Assembly (NCBI GenBank): GCA_934096175.1
Contig: CAKOLG010000005.1
Span: 1 to 59,777, forward strand
DNA length: 59,777 bases
Source of the DNA: an uncultured Bacilli bacterium
GTDB lineage: Bacteria > Bacillota_I > Bacilli_A > RF39 > UBA660
Reading direction: 5' to 3'
Positions 40,587 through 48,894 of the stretch are shown piece by piece. The notes under the pieces were generated by a model that searched no databases, was not told the DNA's origin, and saw only the letters and a list, made by a program, of their open reading frames with translations. The translations under genes and the position numbers were made by a program. Positions within the stretch are counted from its first letter, which is position 1. Every line of letters starts with the position of its first letter.

Positions 40587-42050
40587 AATTAAATTATTTG
40601 AACCTTTGTTAACTATTTTTGTTACTGTTTGTGATAGTTTAAAACGGGTATTTTCTGGCATGACAGATAATTTAGCTTGGATTCCTTCTTTAACAATTAC
40701 ATCTAAAGTACGACCAAATATTTCACTTTGCCAAATATTGCTTGGATCTGTTTCGTAGTCTTTCATAAGACTTTTAATCAATTCTTTACTTTGCAGTTCG
40801 CTACCAATAATAGGTTCAAAAGAACTTATAACATCAGCCTTTATAATATGATAAGAAGCGGCGGTGGCTTTTAATTTGACACCAAATCTGCTACCCTGTT
40901 TGATAATTTCTGGTGTTTCTAGTTGCATATCTTTTAAATTTGGATAAACAATTCCATAACCAGTTTGTTTAGCTGATTTTATTGCGGCTTTTATACTTTC
41001 TGTTTCTTCTTTAGTTTCTTGATAAGTGCTAAATACTTTAATCATGCCAGCTTTCGTGCTAACTGTATTACCCATCATTTCATTTAATACCCTATCATAT
41101 AACGAATCATCACTATCTAAGTTTAAGTTAACTACTCCGGTTTTAGTATCAACATTGCTTATATAAGCTTTTTGAATATATTTACTATCCTTAAAATATG
41201 TGATTATATTGTCAACATCTTTTAATTTTTTTACTTCTAGTGTACTTGATTTTATTTTTTCTAAATATTCTTGTTTTACATAATGATTGTTGCTAAGAAC
41301 ATGAACCCATTCAGGCAAACTAATACTAATATTTAAAACTGGGAATTCATATAAAGCTTCTTTTAGTATTTCATATATTTCTTTTTCACTCATTTTTTCA
41401 ACACTTATTGGTAAAACTGGAACGTCATAAGTGTTTCTTAAATGAGTTGCAATATTTTTTGTTTCTGTTGCCTCAGGATGAGTTGTATTTAAAATTACTA
41501 TAAATGGTTTGTTTAAAACTTTTAACTCACTTATGACTTTTTCTTCAGCTTCAATATAGCTTTCTCTTTTTAATTCACCAAACGAACCATCTGATGTAAC
41601 TACAACACCAATTGTTGCATGGTCTTTAATAACTTTTTCGGTTCCTATTTCTGCTGCTTCAGTAAATGGAATTACATCGTCAAACCACGGAGTTTTAACC
41701 ATACGTGGATTACCATTTTCATCTTCGTAGCCATTTGAACCTGGGATTATGTAGCCAACGCAATCAATTAATTTAATGTTTGTTTCAAAGTTTTCAACTT
41801 TGATAGTCGCTCCATTTGATGGAACAAATTTAGGCTCAGTTGTCATAATAGTTTTTCCTTGAGCACTTTGTGGTATTTCATCAAGGCAACGCTTTTTTTC
41901 GTATTCGTCGGAGATGTTAGGAACGATTAGATTTTCGATAAATCTTTTAATAAAAGTACTTTTACCTGTTCGAACTGCTCCTACTATTCCTAAGTATATT
42001 TCTCCATTACCTCTTGCTGAAATTGATTCAATTATATTGTTATTTTTCAT
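40572..42050 (-). CDS. spoIVA: Stage IV sporulation protein A (spore coat ATPase)
   Basis: The 492-residue TRAFAC-class ATPase polymerises on the forespore surface and is the base of the spore coat. Walker A is GAVRTGKST with Lys30, the same position as in Bacillus SpoIVA. Other family motifs are IPQSAQGKTIMTTEPKFVP, IKLIDCVGYIIPGSNGYEDENG, MVKTPWFD and NTTHPEA. The full-length middle and C-terminal domains are present. The ATG at 42050 follows GGGGTG. Its presence strongly implies an endospore programme now or in the recent past. Confidence 0.97.
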   Translation of the reverse strand: MKNNNIIESISARGNGEIYLGIVGAVRTGKSTFIKRFIENLIVPNISDEYEKKRCLDEIPQSAQGKTIMTTEPKFVPSNGATIKVENFETNIKLIDCVGYIIPGSNGYEDENGNPRMVKTPWFDDVIPFTEAAEIGTEKVIKDHATIGVVVTSDGSFGELKRESYIEAEEKVISELKVLNKPFIVILNTTHPEATETKNIATHLRNTYDVPVLPISVEKMSEKEIYEILKEALYEFPVLNISISLPEWVHVLSNNHYVKQEYLEKIKSSTLEVKKLKDVDNIITYFKDSKYIQKAYISNVDTKTGVVNLNLDSDDSLYDRVLNEMMGNTVSTKAGMIKVFSTYQETKEETESIKAAIKSAKQTGYGIVYPNLKDMQLETPEIIKQGSRFGVKLKATAASYHIIKADVISSFEPIIGSELQSKELIKSLMKDYETDPSNIWQSEIFGRTLDVIVKEGIQAKLSVMPENTRFKLSQTVTKIVNKGSNNLIAIVI

Positions 42051-42637
42051 ATAACACCCCTATCATTTCTAGTTAACTTTATGTGTTAAAGAAAATATTA
42101 GAACAAAAAGGTTCAATAAATTTAGAGAAAATCTATTTTTGATGACAAGGGCCGAGTTTGTTTTATTTGAAATCCGTAAGATATATTAGAAGGATGTGAA
42201 AAAGTGAAGAAATTTTTTATTTTTAATAGTTGTTAAAATATAATTATGTAAATGGTTTAATTTTTTTGACCAAAGTATTTTTATAAGAATTTATGATATA
42301 GAAAATGATATTTTTGTTAATTAAAATCCTTTTCTATTAAAATTAATAATGATTTTTAATTGTTCATCTATCTACTCATAATAAACTAAAATCCTATAAA
42401 ACTAAAATTGTTAACAAAAATATAAATATGTAATATTATTATGGTTTATTGTTTAAATTTGTAAATATTCAAATTATTTTTATATTGTAACTTATAGCCA
42501 AAATTAATCTTCAAAAAACAAATAGATAATATAAAAATTGTAAAAAGTGTTCTAGTAAGGGACGCTTTTTAAATGATTTTATGTTTTAAAAAAATACTTT
42601 AAGCTATACTAATTAATATGATAGAGAGGTGTACAAT
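42051..42637. other. 587-bp intergenic region between spoIVA and the sortase gene
   Basis: The region is very AT-rich and has no frame longer than a few dozen codons on either strand. At 42192-42236 there is AGAAGG followed by GTG and a ten-codon frame (MKKFFIFNSC) that may be the remnant of a secreted-protein gene. A hairpin terminator ends at 42576 with no recognisable gene before it, so a small RNA is possible. Divergent promoters for spoIVA and the sortase gene must also lie here; none is clear. Confidence 0.5.
42540..42576 (+). terminator. Terminator-like hairpin without an obvious upstream gene
   Basis: AAAAAGTGTTC and GGGACGCTTTTT pair with two G-U pairs around a seven-base loop, with U runs on both strands. 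On the plus strand nothing but intergenic DNA lies upstream. Confidence 0.5.
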
Positions 42638-44062
42638 GTGACAGATAATTTTAATGATAATAATGATATTGTTAATATTAAACATTTGAATCCTCATAAT
42701 TTTTATGACGAAAAAGAAAAGATGGCAATTAAAGCTTTTAGATTAGAAAGAAGCATTTTAAATACTAAGCAAAGTAATGATGAAAAACTTAATTATTTAG
42801 ATGAGACATTTAAAGAAAAATTAAAAAAATTAAAAACAGTAAAAAGCAAAAGCAATGTTGAATTGCCTAAGATTAATAATAATATAAAATCAGAAACTTT
42901 TAGAAAGACAAATAATATTTTAGATAGTATGAGTTTAAAAAAAGTTATAAATATTGAAGAATTAAAGTTGTTTCAAAGAAAAAGTTTTTTTAAAAAAAAG
43001 GATTTTAATATTAATAGTATCGGTTTTAGTAATAATTTAAAATATTTTAATAAATTAGCTTTAAAAAATGTGTGTCCAAAGGGAAAACAAACAATTAGAA
43101 AATATTATAAAGTTAAAGATAGTGTTAAAAAATTTCATTTAAATAAAACTAATTATAATAAGTATAAAAATAATTTAAATCAGTATGCGGTCAATAAAAT
43201 GTATTATATGTTTGCACCCAAAAAAAGTAGTGCTTTTATTATGTATAAACTTTGTTTAGGAATTTCAGCAATTATATTGGTATTTTCATTATTTATATTG
43301 CTAAACTGGTTCATTCAAGGTCAACAAATTAATAATCTAAATAAATCTTTAAAAGAAAAAATGGTAATTCAAAATATAATCGGTGGAGAAATATATAATA
43401 TGAAGGAACCTGGAAATTTAAATACTGACATTGATTATAATGATTATAATGATAATTTATATTGGAAGTATGTTAATACTCCATTATCTTCTGTAAATTT
43501 TGATGATTTAAAAGCAATTAATAAGGATACTGTTGGCTGGTTAATTGTTAATAACACTAATATTAATTATCCGTTTGTTCAAACTAATAATAATGATTAT
43601 TATTTAACACATTCATTTGATAAAAGTCGTAATAATGCTGGTTGGGTATTTGCTGATTATCGTAATGATTTTAGTAATTTAGATTTTAATACAGTAATTT
43701 ATGCTCATGGGCGTAAAGATAAAGTTATGTTTGGTTCTTTAACTAATGCTTTAGAGCCAAGTTGGTATACTAATTTAGATAACCAACTTATTCAACTTTC
43801 AACATTAAATTTCAACTCTTTGTGGCAAGTTTTTTCGGTTTATAAAATTGAAGCCGAGTCATATTATATTACAACATCTTTTAGTACTAATGAAATAAAA
43901 GAAAGCTTTATAAAAATGATGAAGCAACGAAGTATATATGATTTTGGTATTGATGTTAATGCTAATGATAAAATTTTGACTCTTTCAACTTGCTACAATA
44001 ATAACGGTATAAGAATGGTTGTACAAGCTAAATTAGTTAAAATACAAGAAAGAACTTCATAA
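42638..44062 (+). CDS. Class B-like sortase with long cytosolic N-terminal region
   Basis: The 474-residue protein has a basic, Asn/Lys-rich N-terminal region of about 200 residues, one transmembrane helix (about residues 203-224) and a C-terminal sortase domain. The catalytic His is in VIYAHGRKD, the Cys in LSTCYNN and the Arg a few residues later in GIRMVVQ; TVGWLIVNNTNINYPFVQ and AGWVFADYRN are typical of class B enzymes. Sortases usually have only a short N-terminus. The GTG at 42638 is eight bases after AGAGAGG; an in-frame GTG nine bases earlier is too close to it. No sorting-signal protein is in the window. Confidence 0.9.
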   Translation: MTDNFNDNNDIVNIKHLNPHNFYDEKEKMAIKAFRLERSILNTKQSNDEKLNYLDETFKEKLKKLKTVKSKSNVELPKINNNIKSETFRKTNNILDSMSLKKVINIEELKLFQRKSFFKKKDFNINSIGFSNNLKYFNKLALKNVCPKGKQTIRKYYKVKDSVKKFHLNKTNYNKYKNNLNQYAVNKMYYMFAPKKSSAFIMYKLCLGISAIILVFSLFILLNWFIQGQQINNLNKSLKEKMVIQNIIGGEIYNMKEPGNLNTDIDYNDYNDNLYWKYVNTPLSSVNFDDLKAINKDTVGWLIVNNTNINYPFVQTNNNDYYLTHSFDKSRNNAGWVFADYRNDFSNLDFNTVIYAHGRKDKVMFGSLTNALEPSWYTNLDNQLIQLSTLNFNSLWQVFSVYKIEAESYYITTSFSTNEIKESFIKMMKQRSIYDFGIDVNANDKILTLSTCYNNNGIRMVVQAKLVKIQERTS

Positions 44063-44072
44063 GAAGTCCCTT
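44049..44072 (-). terminator. Weak terminator of fhs
   Basis: GGACTTC and GAAGTTC pair with one G-U around TTAT on the minus strand, followed by UUUC. It lies between convergent genes. Confidence 0.45.
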
Positions 44073-45670
44073 TATGATAAACCAATAATACGGTTTTGTT
44101 CTAAATTTATTTTTTCATAGTTAGGTTTAAGTGGTAGTCCTGGCATTGTGAGGATATTGCCTAAATATATTGTAATAAAACCTGCACCATTGTATAGTTT
44201 TATGTCTTTGACTGTTACTTCATAATTTTGTGGGTTACCTAATTTTTCTTTATCATCTGATATTGAATATTGTGTTTTAGCAATGCATATTGGCAATTTA
44301 TCTAAATTGTTTTCTTTTATAATTGCTATTTTTTCAATTGCTTCATTCGTAAAATTAACTGTTTTAGCATGTAGTATATCTTTTAATATTATTTTTATTT
44401 TTGTTTCTAATAAGTCATTAACTTCATATAATTTTTTATATGGTTTATTATTAAAACCAATGACTTTTTTAGCTAAATCTAAACAACCTTTACTACCCTC
44501 TTCGTATGCAGTTGAAACTGAAAACTCTATATTTTTTGAAGTAACATATTCTTTGATGAAATTAATTTCTTCTGGAGTATCAGTTGTGTATTTATTAAGA
44601 CAGACGATTACGTTGGTAGTTAATTTATTTAAAATATCTAAATGAGCTTGTAAATTAGAAATGCCTTCTTTTAAATTATTATGACCATTATATTTTAAAG
44701 CTTTAATTGTTGTTACTAGTACAACAGCACTGGGATTTAAATTGGCATTGCGGCATTTTATGTCAAAAAATTTTAAAGCGCCTAAATCAGAGCCAAAACC
44801 AGCTTCTGTAACACAGTAATCGGCTAGTTTTAAGGCAGTATTTGTGGCAATAATACTAGAACATCCATGAGCAATATTAGCAAATGGTCCACCATGAATA
44901 ATAACAGGATTGTGTTCTAAAGTCTGAACCAAATTTGGTTTTAAAGCGTCCTTTAATAAGACTAACATGGCTCCTGTTACATTAAGGCTTTTAGCAAAAA
45001 TAGGTTTATTATCTTTACTAAAACCAATTAAAATGTTGTCCAATTTTGTTTTTAAATCGTCAATGTTCTTGGCTAAACATAAAATTGCCATAATTTCGGA
45101 AGCCGCAGTTATATCAAATTTTTCTTTTCTTTGGTAATTACTATCATTAATTGTAAGATCTTTGAGAGCTCGGTCGTTGACATCTAAACAACGGTTAAAT
45201 AAAATTTTATTTTCAGCAATATTTAAAGCATTACCTTGATGAATATGATTGTCTATTGCAGCACACAACAAGTTATTGGCACTGGTTATAGCATGAAAAT
45301 CGCCGGTAAAATGAAGATTAATTTCTTCCATTGGTATAACTTGAGAATACCCTCCACCTGTTGCTCCACCTTTCAAGCCAAAAACAGGTCCTAAGGATGG
45401 CTCTCTAAGGGAGGCGATTGCTTTGTATCCTAAATGACAAAGTGCATCATTTAAGCCAATTGATATGGTTGTTTTGCCTTCACCAAAAGGTGTTGGGCTT
45501 GTAGCCGTAACTAATATTAAATTGCCTTTTTGAGAGTTTTTAAGATCTTCATATTTTATTTTAGCAACGTTCTCGCCATAATTAATTATTTTATCTGCAA
45601 TACCTATCTTTGCTGCGATTTCGTTAATATTTTGAATTTTTGTATTTTGAGCTATTTCTAAATCTGTCAC
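44072..45670 (-). CDS. fhs: Formate-tetrahydrofolate ligase
   Basis: The 532-residue enzyme makes 10-formyl-THF from formate, THF and ATP, feeding purine synthesis and the formyl donor for Fmt. Signatures include the ATP-binding TATSPTPFGEGKTTISIGL, LREPSLGPVFGLKGGATGGGYSQVIPMEEINLHFTGDFHAI, VTEAGFGSDLGALKFFDIKCR and MPGLP near the C-terminus. The GTG at 45670 is five bases after AGGTGAT and is favoured over an upstream ATG overlapping spoVIF. The spoVIF gene just upstream may be co-transcribed. Confidence 0.95.
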   Translation of the reverse strand: MTDLEIAQNTKIQNINEIAAKIGIADKIINYGENVAKIKYEDLKNSQKGNLILVTATSPTPFGEGKTTISIGLNDALCHLGYKAIASLREPSLGPVFGLKGGATGGGYSQVIPMEEINLHFTGDFHAITSANNLLCAAIDNHIHQGNALNIAENKILFNRCLDVNDRALKDLTINDSNYQRKEKFDITAASEIMAILCLAKNIDDLKTKLDNILIGFSKDNKPIFAKSLNVTGAMLVLLKDALKPNLVQTLEHNPVIIHGGPFANIAHGCSSIIATNTALKLADYCVTEAGFGSDLGALKFFDIKCRNANLNPSAVVLVTTIKALKYNGHNNLKEGISNLQAHLDILNKLTTNVIVCLNKYTTDTPEEINFIKEYVTSKNIEFSVSTAYEEGSKGCLDLAKKVIGFNNKPYKKLYEVNDLLETKIKIILKDILHAKTVNFTNEAIEKIAIIKENNLDKLPICIAKTQYSISDDKEKLGNPQNYEVTVKDIKLYNGAGFITIYLGNILTMPGLPLKPNYEKINLEQNRIIGLS

Positions 45671-45700
45671 AACGATCACCTGATTAAAAGTATATACCAA

Positions 45701-45943
45701 TTAAAACATTTTATCTACACCTTTTGGAACTTTATCTTTTAAAATTGTTTCTACTATTTTATCTTCTTTTTCCTTAGTTACTTTTTTTCCTGTTAAACTA
45801 GCAAGAGTTGAAATAACTTCTCTTAAAGAATCTTCGTCTTTTAAATTACCTTTTTGTAATTTATTTGCTAAAGAAATAATTGTATTTTTATCTACTTTAG
45901 TCTTCTTTTCTACTTTTGAAAAAAATTTGTCATCAAAATTCAT
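45701..45943 (-). CDS. spoVIF: Stage VI sporulation protein F (SpoVIF-like)
   Basis: The 80-residue protein matches the SpoVIF pattern: FFSKVEKKTKVDKNTIISLANKLQKGNLKDEDSLREVISTLASLTGKKVTKEKEDKIVETIL. In Bacillus SpoVIF acts late in sporulation and influences coat-gene expression. The ATG at 45943 follows AGGTGAT. It is divergent from the DUF1540 gene and lies directly upstream of fhs. Confidence 0.85.
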   Translation of the reverse strand: MNFDDKFFSKVEKKTKVDKNTIISLANKLQKGNLKDEDSLREVISTLASLTGKKVTKEKEDKIVETILKDKVPKGVDKMF

Positions 45944-46035
45944 ATAATCACCTAATATATTTTATGTTTTAAAAAAAATATGTTAACTAAAGTATAATTT
46001 AGAAAAAAGCGTGCATAATAAAATTGGGTGATATG

Positions 46036-46203
46036 ATGAATAACTACAAGCAAAAGATTGAATGTTGTGTAACTGATTGTGTTCATTGTGTAGATGGATG
46101 CAGATGTTCGTTGGACAAAATTCAAATAAGTAATGATACACAAAATGAAAATAGTAAATTTAATACGATGTGTCAAAGTTATGACGAAAGAAAAGATTTT
46201 TAA
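46036..46203 (+). CDS. Cysteine-rich DUF1540 protein
   Basis: This 55-residue gene is too short for common length cut-offs. The protein has the DUF1540 pattern: CCVTDCVHCVDGCRCSLDKIQIS and a last cysteine in NTMCQSYDERK, seven cysteines in total, suggesting metal binding. GGGTG lies five bases before the ATG at 46036 (another ATG at 46033 is too close). A hairpin terminator follows. The 45991-46020 region upstream has AGTATA-17-CATAATA, similar to forespore sigma promoters, but the implied leader is only a few bases. Confidence 0.85.
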   Translation: MNNYKQKIECCVTDCVHCVDGCRCSLDKIQISNDTQNENSKFNTMCQSYDERKDF

Positions 46204-46232
46204 ATAAGCTCACTTTAAATGAGTTTATTTTA
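46202..46232 (+). terminator. Terminator of the DUF1540 gene
   Basis: AAATAAGCTCA and TGAGTTTATTT pair (one G-U), followed by UUUU-rich sequence. It begins at the stop codon. Confidence 0.75.
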
Positions 46233-46285
46233 ATGGTATCTTTATTTTATTTTTTGTTATACTTATAATATAAGGAAATGGTAAT

Positions 46286-47698
46286 ATGAAATATTTTAAG
46301 ATTAAAAAAATAATTTACATTTCTGTTTTAATTTTAGTTTGTGGAGGAATTGCTTTTTTAATGATAAGTAAAAATAAAAAGCAAAGTTTTATTTTTGAAA
46401 ATGAAAGTATTTTAAAAGAAGAAACTAACTATAATATAAGAATAAATTATCCAAAATTCAGTAATTATAAATTTAATAAAAAAATAAAAAAAATGGTTGA
46501 TAATGAAAAAAAATTTTTTTTAAAAGAAGTGAAAAATTTAGAAACAAATAAAATTTATGATTTAAGTATTAATTATGATTGTACTCATTTTGGTAATTTG
46601 TATTCTATTCATTTTAAAACTTTTTTTTATTTAGGTGGGGCTCATTATGAAAGAAAAGATATTAGTTATTATTATGATGCATACAATAAGCAAGAAATAT
46701 TTTTAGATGATTTATTTAAAGAAGGAATTTATGAAGTATTAGAAGCGAAAAGTCGAAATTATTTAGCTGCAAGTCAGTATGTGTTATTTAAAGACGAATC
46801 GTTTGATGAAGGTATCAAGGGCACAGCCAAAAATTATAGTTTAATTTCTTTTGAAAGTGATTATTTATATATTATATTCCCGCCTTATCAGATTGGTCCG
46901 TGGAGTACAGGAGAAGTAAGAGTGCCTGTAAATTATTTTGATCTTCGAGATTATTTAAATGAGAAGTATTTTAATATAAATGATTTAAAGGTTACACCGT
47001 CAAATGATGTTGATGGCGAATTTAAAGACGAAAGTGATGATAATGTTTCGAATGAAACAACAGTAAATAAAATTAGAGATAAACAATTTTTTAAGGATAA
47101 AAAATTGATTGCGTTTACTTTTGATGATGGACCAACTTGGAGTTTGACTAATAATTTTTTAGACGAACTTGATAAGAGAAATGCCAGAGTATCATTTTTT
47201 GTCTTAGGTCAAAGAGCAAGTTCACAAAAAACGTTGATAAAAAAGATTTATAATCATGGACATAGTCTTGGTTCTCATACATTTGATCACAAAAATTTAT
47301 TAAATTTGTCTGCCGATGAAGCGGCGTATGAAATAAATCAAACAAATGAAATTTTACTGAATATTACAGGTGAAAATCCAAAATTTTTACGACCTCCTTA
47401 TGGAAATTACAATCAAAATTTACTAGAATCAACAGAAATGATTTTTATTCTTTGGAATGTTGACACTAAAGATTGGAAACTAAGAAATGCTGAGAAAATT
47501 TCGAAATACATCATTGAAAATGTTGAAGATGGTTCAATAGTTTTGCTTCATGATTTGTATAAAGAATCAATTGAAGCAGCTTTACTAGCTATGGACGAGT
47601 TAGAAAAAGAAGGATATGCTTTTGTTTCACTTGATGAAATGGCTAGTATAAAAGGAATAAGTTTAGAAAAACATCATGCATATAGATATATAAAATAA
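46286..47698 (+). CDS. PdaC-like peptidoglycan deacetylase (DUF3298 plus NodB domain)
   Basis: The 470-residue protein has an N-terminal membrane anchor (about residues 8-26), a DUF4163/DUF3298 region (residues about 45-235, with GGAHYERKDISYYYD and FPPYQIGPWSTGEVRVPV) and a NodB deacetylase domain. The catalytic motifs are TFDDGPTW (Asp-Asp), SHTFDH (two His, with Asp/His metal ligands), RPPYGNYN, WNVDTKDW and LLHD. It should remove acetyl groups from wall amino sugars outside the cell, often giving lysozyme resistance. AAGGAAATGG precedes the start. Confidence 0.92.
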   Translation: MKYFKIKKIIYISVLILVCGGIAFLMISKNKKQSFIFENESILKEETNYNIRINYPKFSNYKFNKKIKKMVDNEKKFFLKEVKNLETNKIYDLSINYDCTHFGNLYSIHFKTFFYLGGAHYERKDISYYYDAYNKQEIFLDDLFKEGIYEVLEAKSRNYLAASQYVLFKDESFDEGIKGTAKNYSLISFESDYLYIIFPPYQIGPWSTGEVRVPVNYFDLRDYLNEKYFNINDLKVTPSNDVDGEFKDESDDNVSNETTVNKIRDKQFFKDKKLIAFTFDDGPTWSLTNNFLDELDKRNARVSFFVLGQRASSQKTLIKKIYNHGHSLGSHTFDHKNLLNLSADEAAYEINQTNEILLNITGENPKFLRPPYGNYNQNLLESTEMIFILWNVDTKDWKLRNAEKISKYIIENVEDGSIVLLHDLYKESIEAALLAMDELEKEGYAFVSLDEMASIKGISLEKHHAYRYIK

Positions 47699-47727
47699 GA
47701 CTTCACAATTTGAAGTCTTATTTTATA
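47691..47727. terminator. Bidirectional terminator after the deacetylase gene
   Basis: ATAAGACTTCA and TGAAGTCTTAT pair around a short loop with A and T flanks, between convergent genes. Confidence 0.9.
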
Positions 47728-48881
47728 TAAAACATTTGATAGCCTGTATATTCCTTATTACAGTCAGCACCACTTGTCATAAATCTTGATGAGGATGTGT
47801 CCATACTTTCTAGTTTACCATCATAACTGTCAAGAATTAATAAGTCTTTTTCTTGAAGATCATTGGCATTTTTGACATCTCTTTTAAAGCCAACAACAGT
47901 TACATAATGACGCGTTGTTCCTTGTTTATTTCCATTGACTTGTAAAACACATGGTTTACCATTAGTAATTTCGCTATAAACTTTGGCAAGAACACTTGCT
48001 TTATTATCATTAGTATAGGCAGCAAAATTTGAGGCATAGGTATAATTTAATGCATCACTCGCACGGGCTTTATTATTTCCAGAATACATGCTATAAGCAT
48101 GAATGTATGCAAAAGCAAGGCAATAATCTGAGTATTTTGAATTACTATCTTGTGATATTTTATATTGACTAACAGTTTGAGCATAATCTGGAACTGAAAT
48201 AGTCGACTTAACTACGCTATAATTATTATTAAAAGAATTATTTAAATCGACAACAGAATCACCAGGAGCAAGGTTAGAAATATTTGAGGAGTCATCTTTA
48301 CTTGTACCAAAAGAGGTTTTAGGAGGTAATGTGCAGTAGCCATTGGCATAACGACCATTTTTCATTGCACATTCAGTTTTTAATGTTGCTTCATTTACTT
48401 CTATTTCTGCAGCACTTAGACGTGCTAAATAGCTCATCATTGTTTCTCCACTAGCAAAGCTAACAATGCTATTTATTTTTTCACGAGCTTTTTCTAAATT
48501 ACTAGCAGTGGGGTTTTGTTCCACAGTTTCAAGCGCTAGTCTAGCTGGTTCAATTTTTTCATAATATTTTACATTTTCAAGAGTTGCATTTTCAAAACAG
48601 ATATTTGCCACTGTAAAATCTTGACCTACTAGGGAGAAGATATATGTAATAATAGTTGGAACAAAGAAAATAGTTAAAGCAGCAACTAGTTTTTTAGCAA
48701 TAAATGGTACTAGCGCTTTAAAGTCTTCTACTTTACCACTAATTAAACTTTTAGCACAATTAAAAATTGTCGTAATCATTAAAAGGATTGGTACTGTTAT
48801 AAAAATTATTTTTATGACGTATTTTAGAATCATTAAACATCTTAATACGCCAGCTGTTTCACACAATGAATATAAAGTCAT
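47718..48881 (-). CDS. VirB2-like membrane domain fused to a papain-like cysteine peptidase
   Basis: The 387-residue protein starts with two transmembrane helices separated by a short basic loop (residues about 15-95: a layout like TrbC/VirB2 pilin-like proteins). A linker of about 150 residues follows. The C-terminal part has a papain-like (C39-type) pattern: Cys in YSDYCLAFAYIHAY, His in TTRHYVTVVGF and Asp in LLILDSYDG. It is 14 bases downstream of priA and probably translated from the same transcript. A role in processing exported peptides is inferred. Confidence 0.7.
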   Translation of the reverse strand: MTLYSLCETAGVLRCLMILKYVIKIIFITVPILLMITTIFNCAKSLISGKVEDFKALVPFIAKKLVAALTIFFVPTIITYIFSLVGQDFTVANICFENATLENVKYYEKIEPARLALETVEQNPTASNLEKAREKINSIVSFASGETMMSYLARLSAAEIEVNEATLKTECAMKNGRYANGYCTLPPKTSFGTSKDDSSNISNLAPGDSVVDLNNSFNNNYSVVKSTISVPDYAQTVSQYKISQDSNSKYSDYCLAFAYIHAYSMYSGNNKARASDALNYTYASNFAAYTNDNKASVLAKVYSEITNGKPCVLQVNGNKQGTTRHYVTVVGFKRDVKNANDLQEKDLLILDSYDGKLESMDTSSSRFMTSGADCNKEYTGYQMFYIK

Positions 48882-48894
48882 AATACATTCCTTT

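Noticed and set aside
45952..46176. Minus-strand frame of 74 codons over the DUF1540 gene
   Set aside because: The plus-strand frame encodes a recognisable cysteine-rich family with a ribosome binding site and terminator; the minus-strand frame is a hydrophobic shadow.
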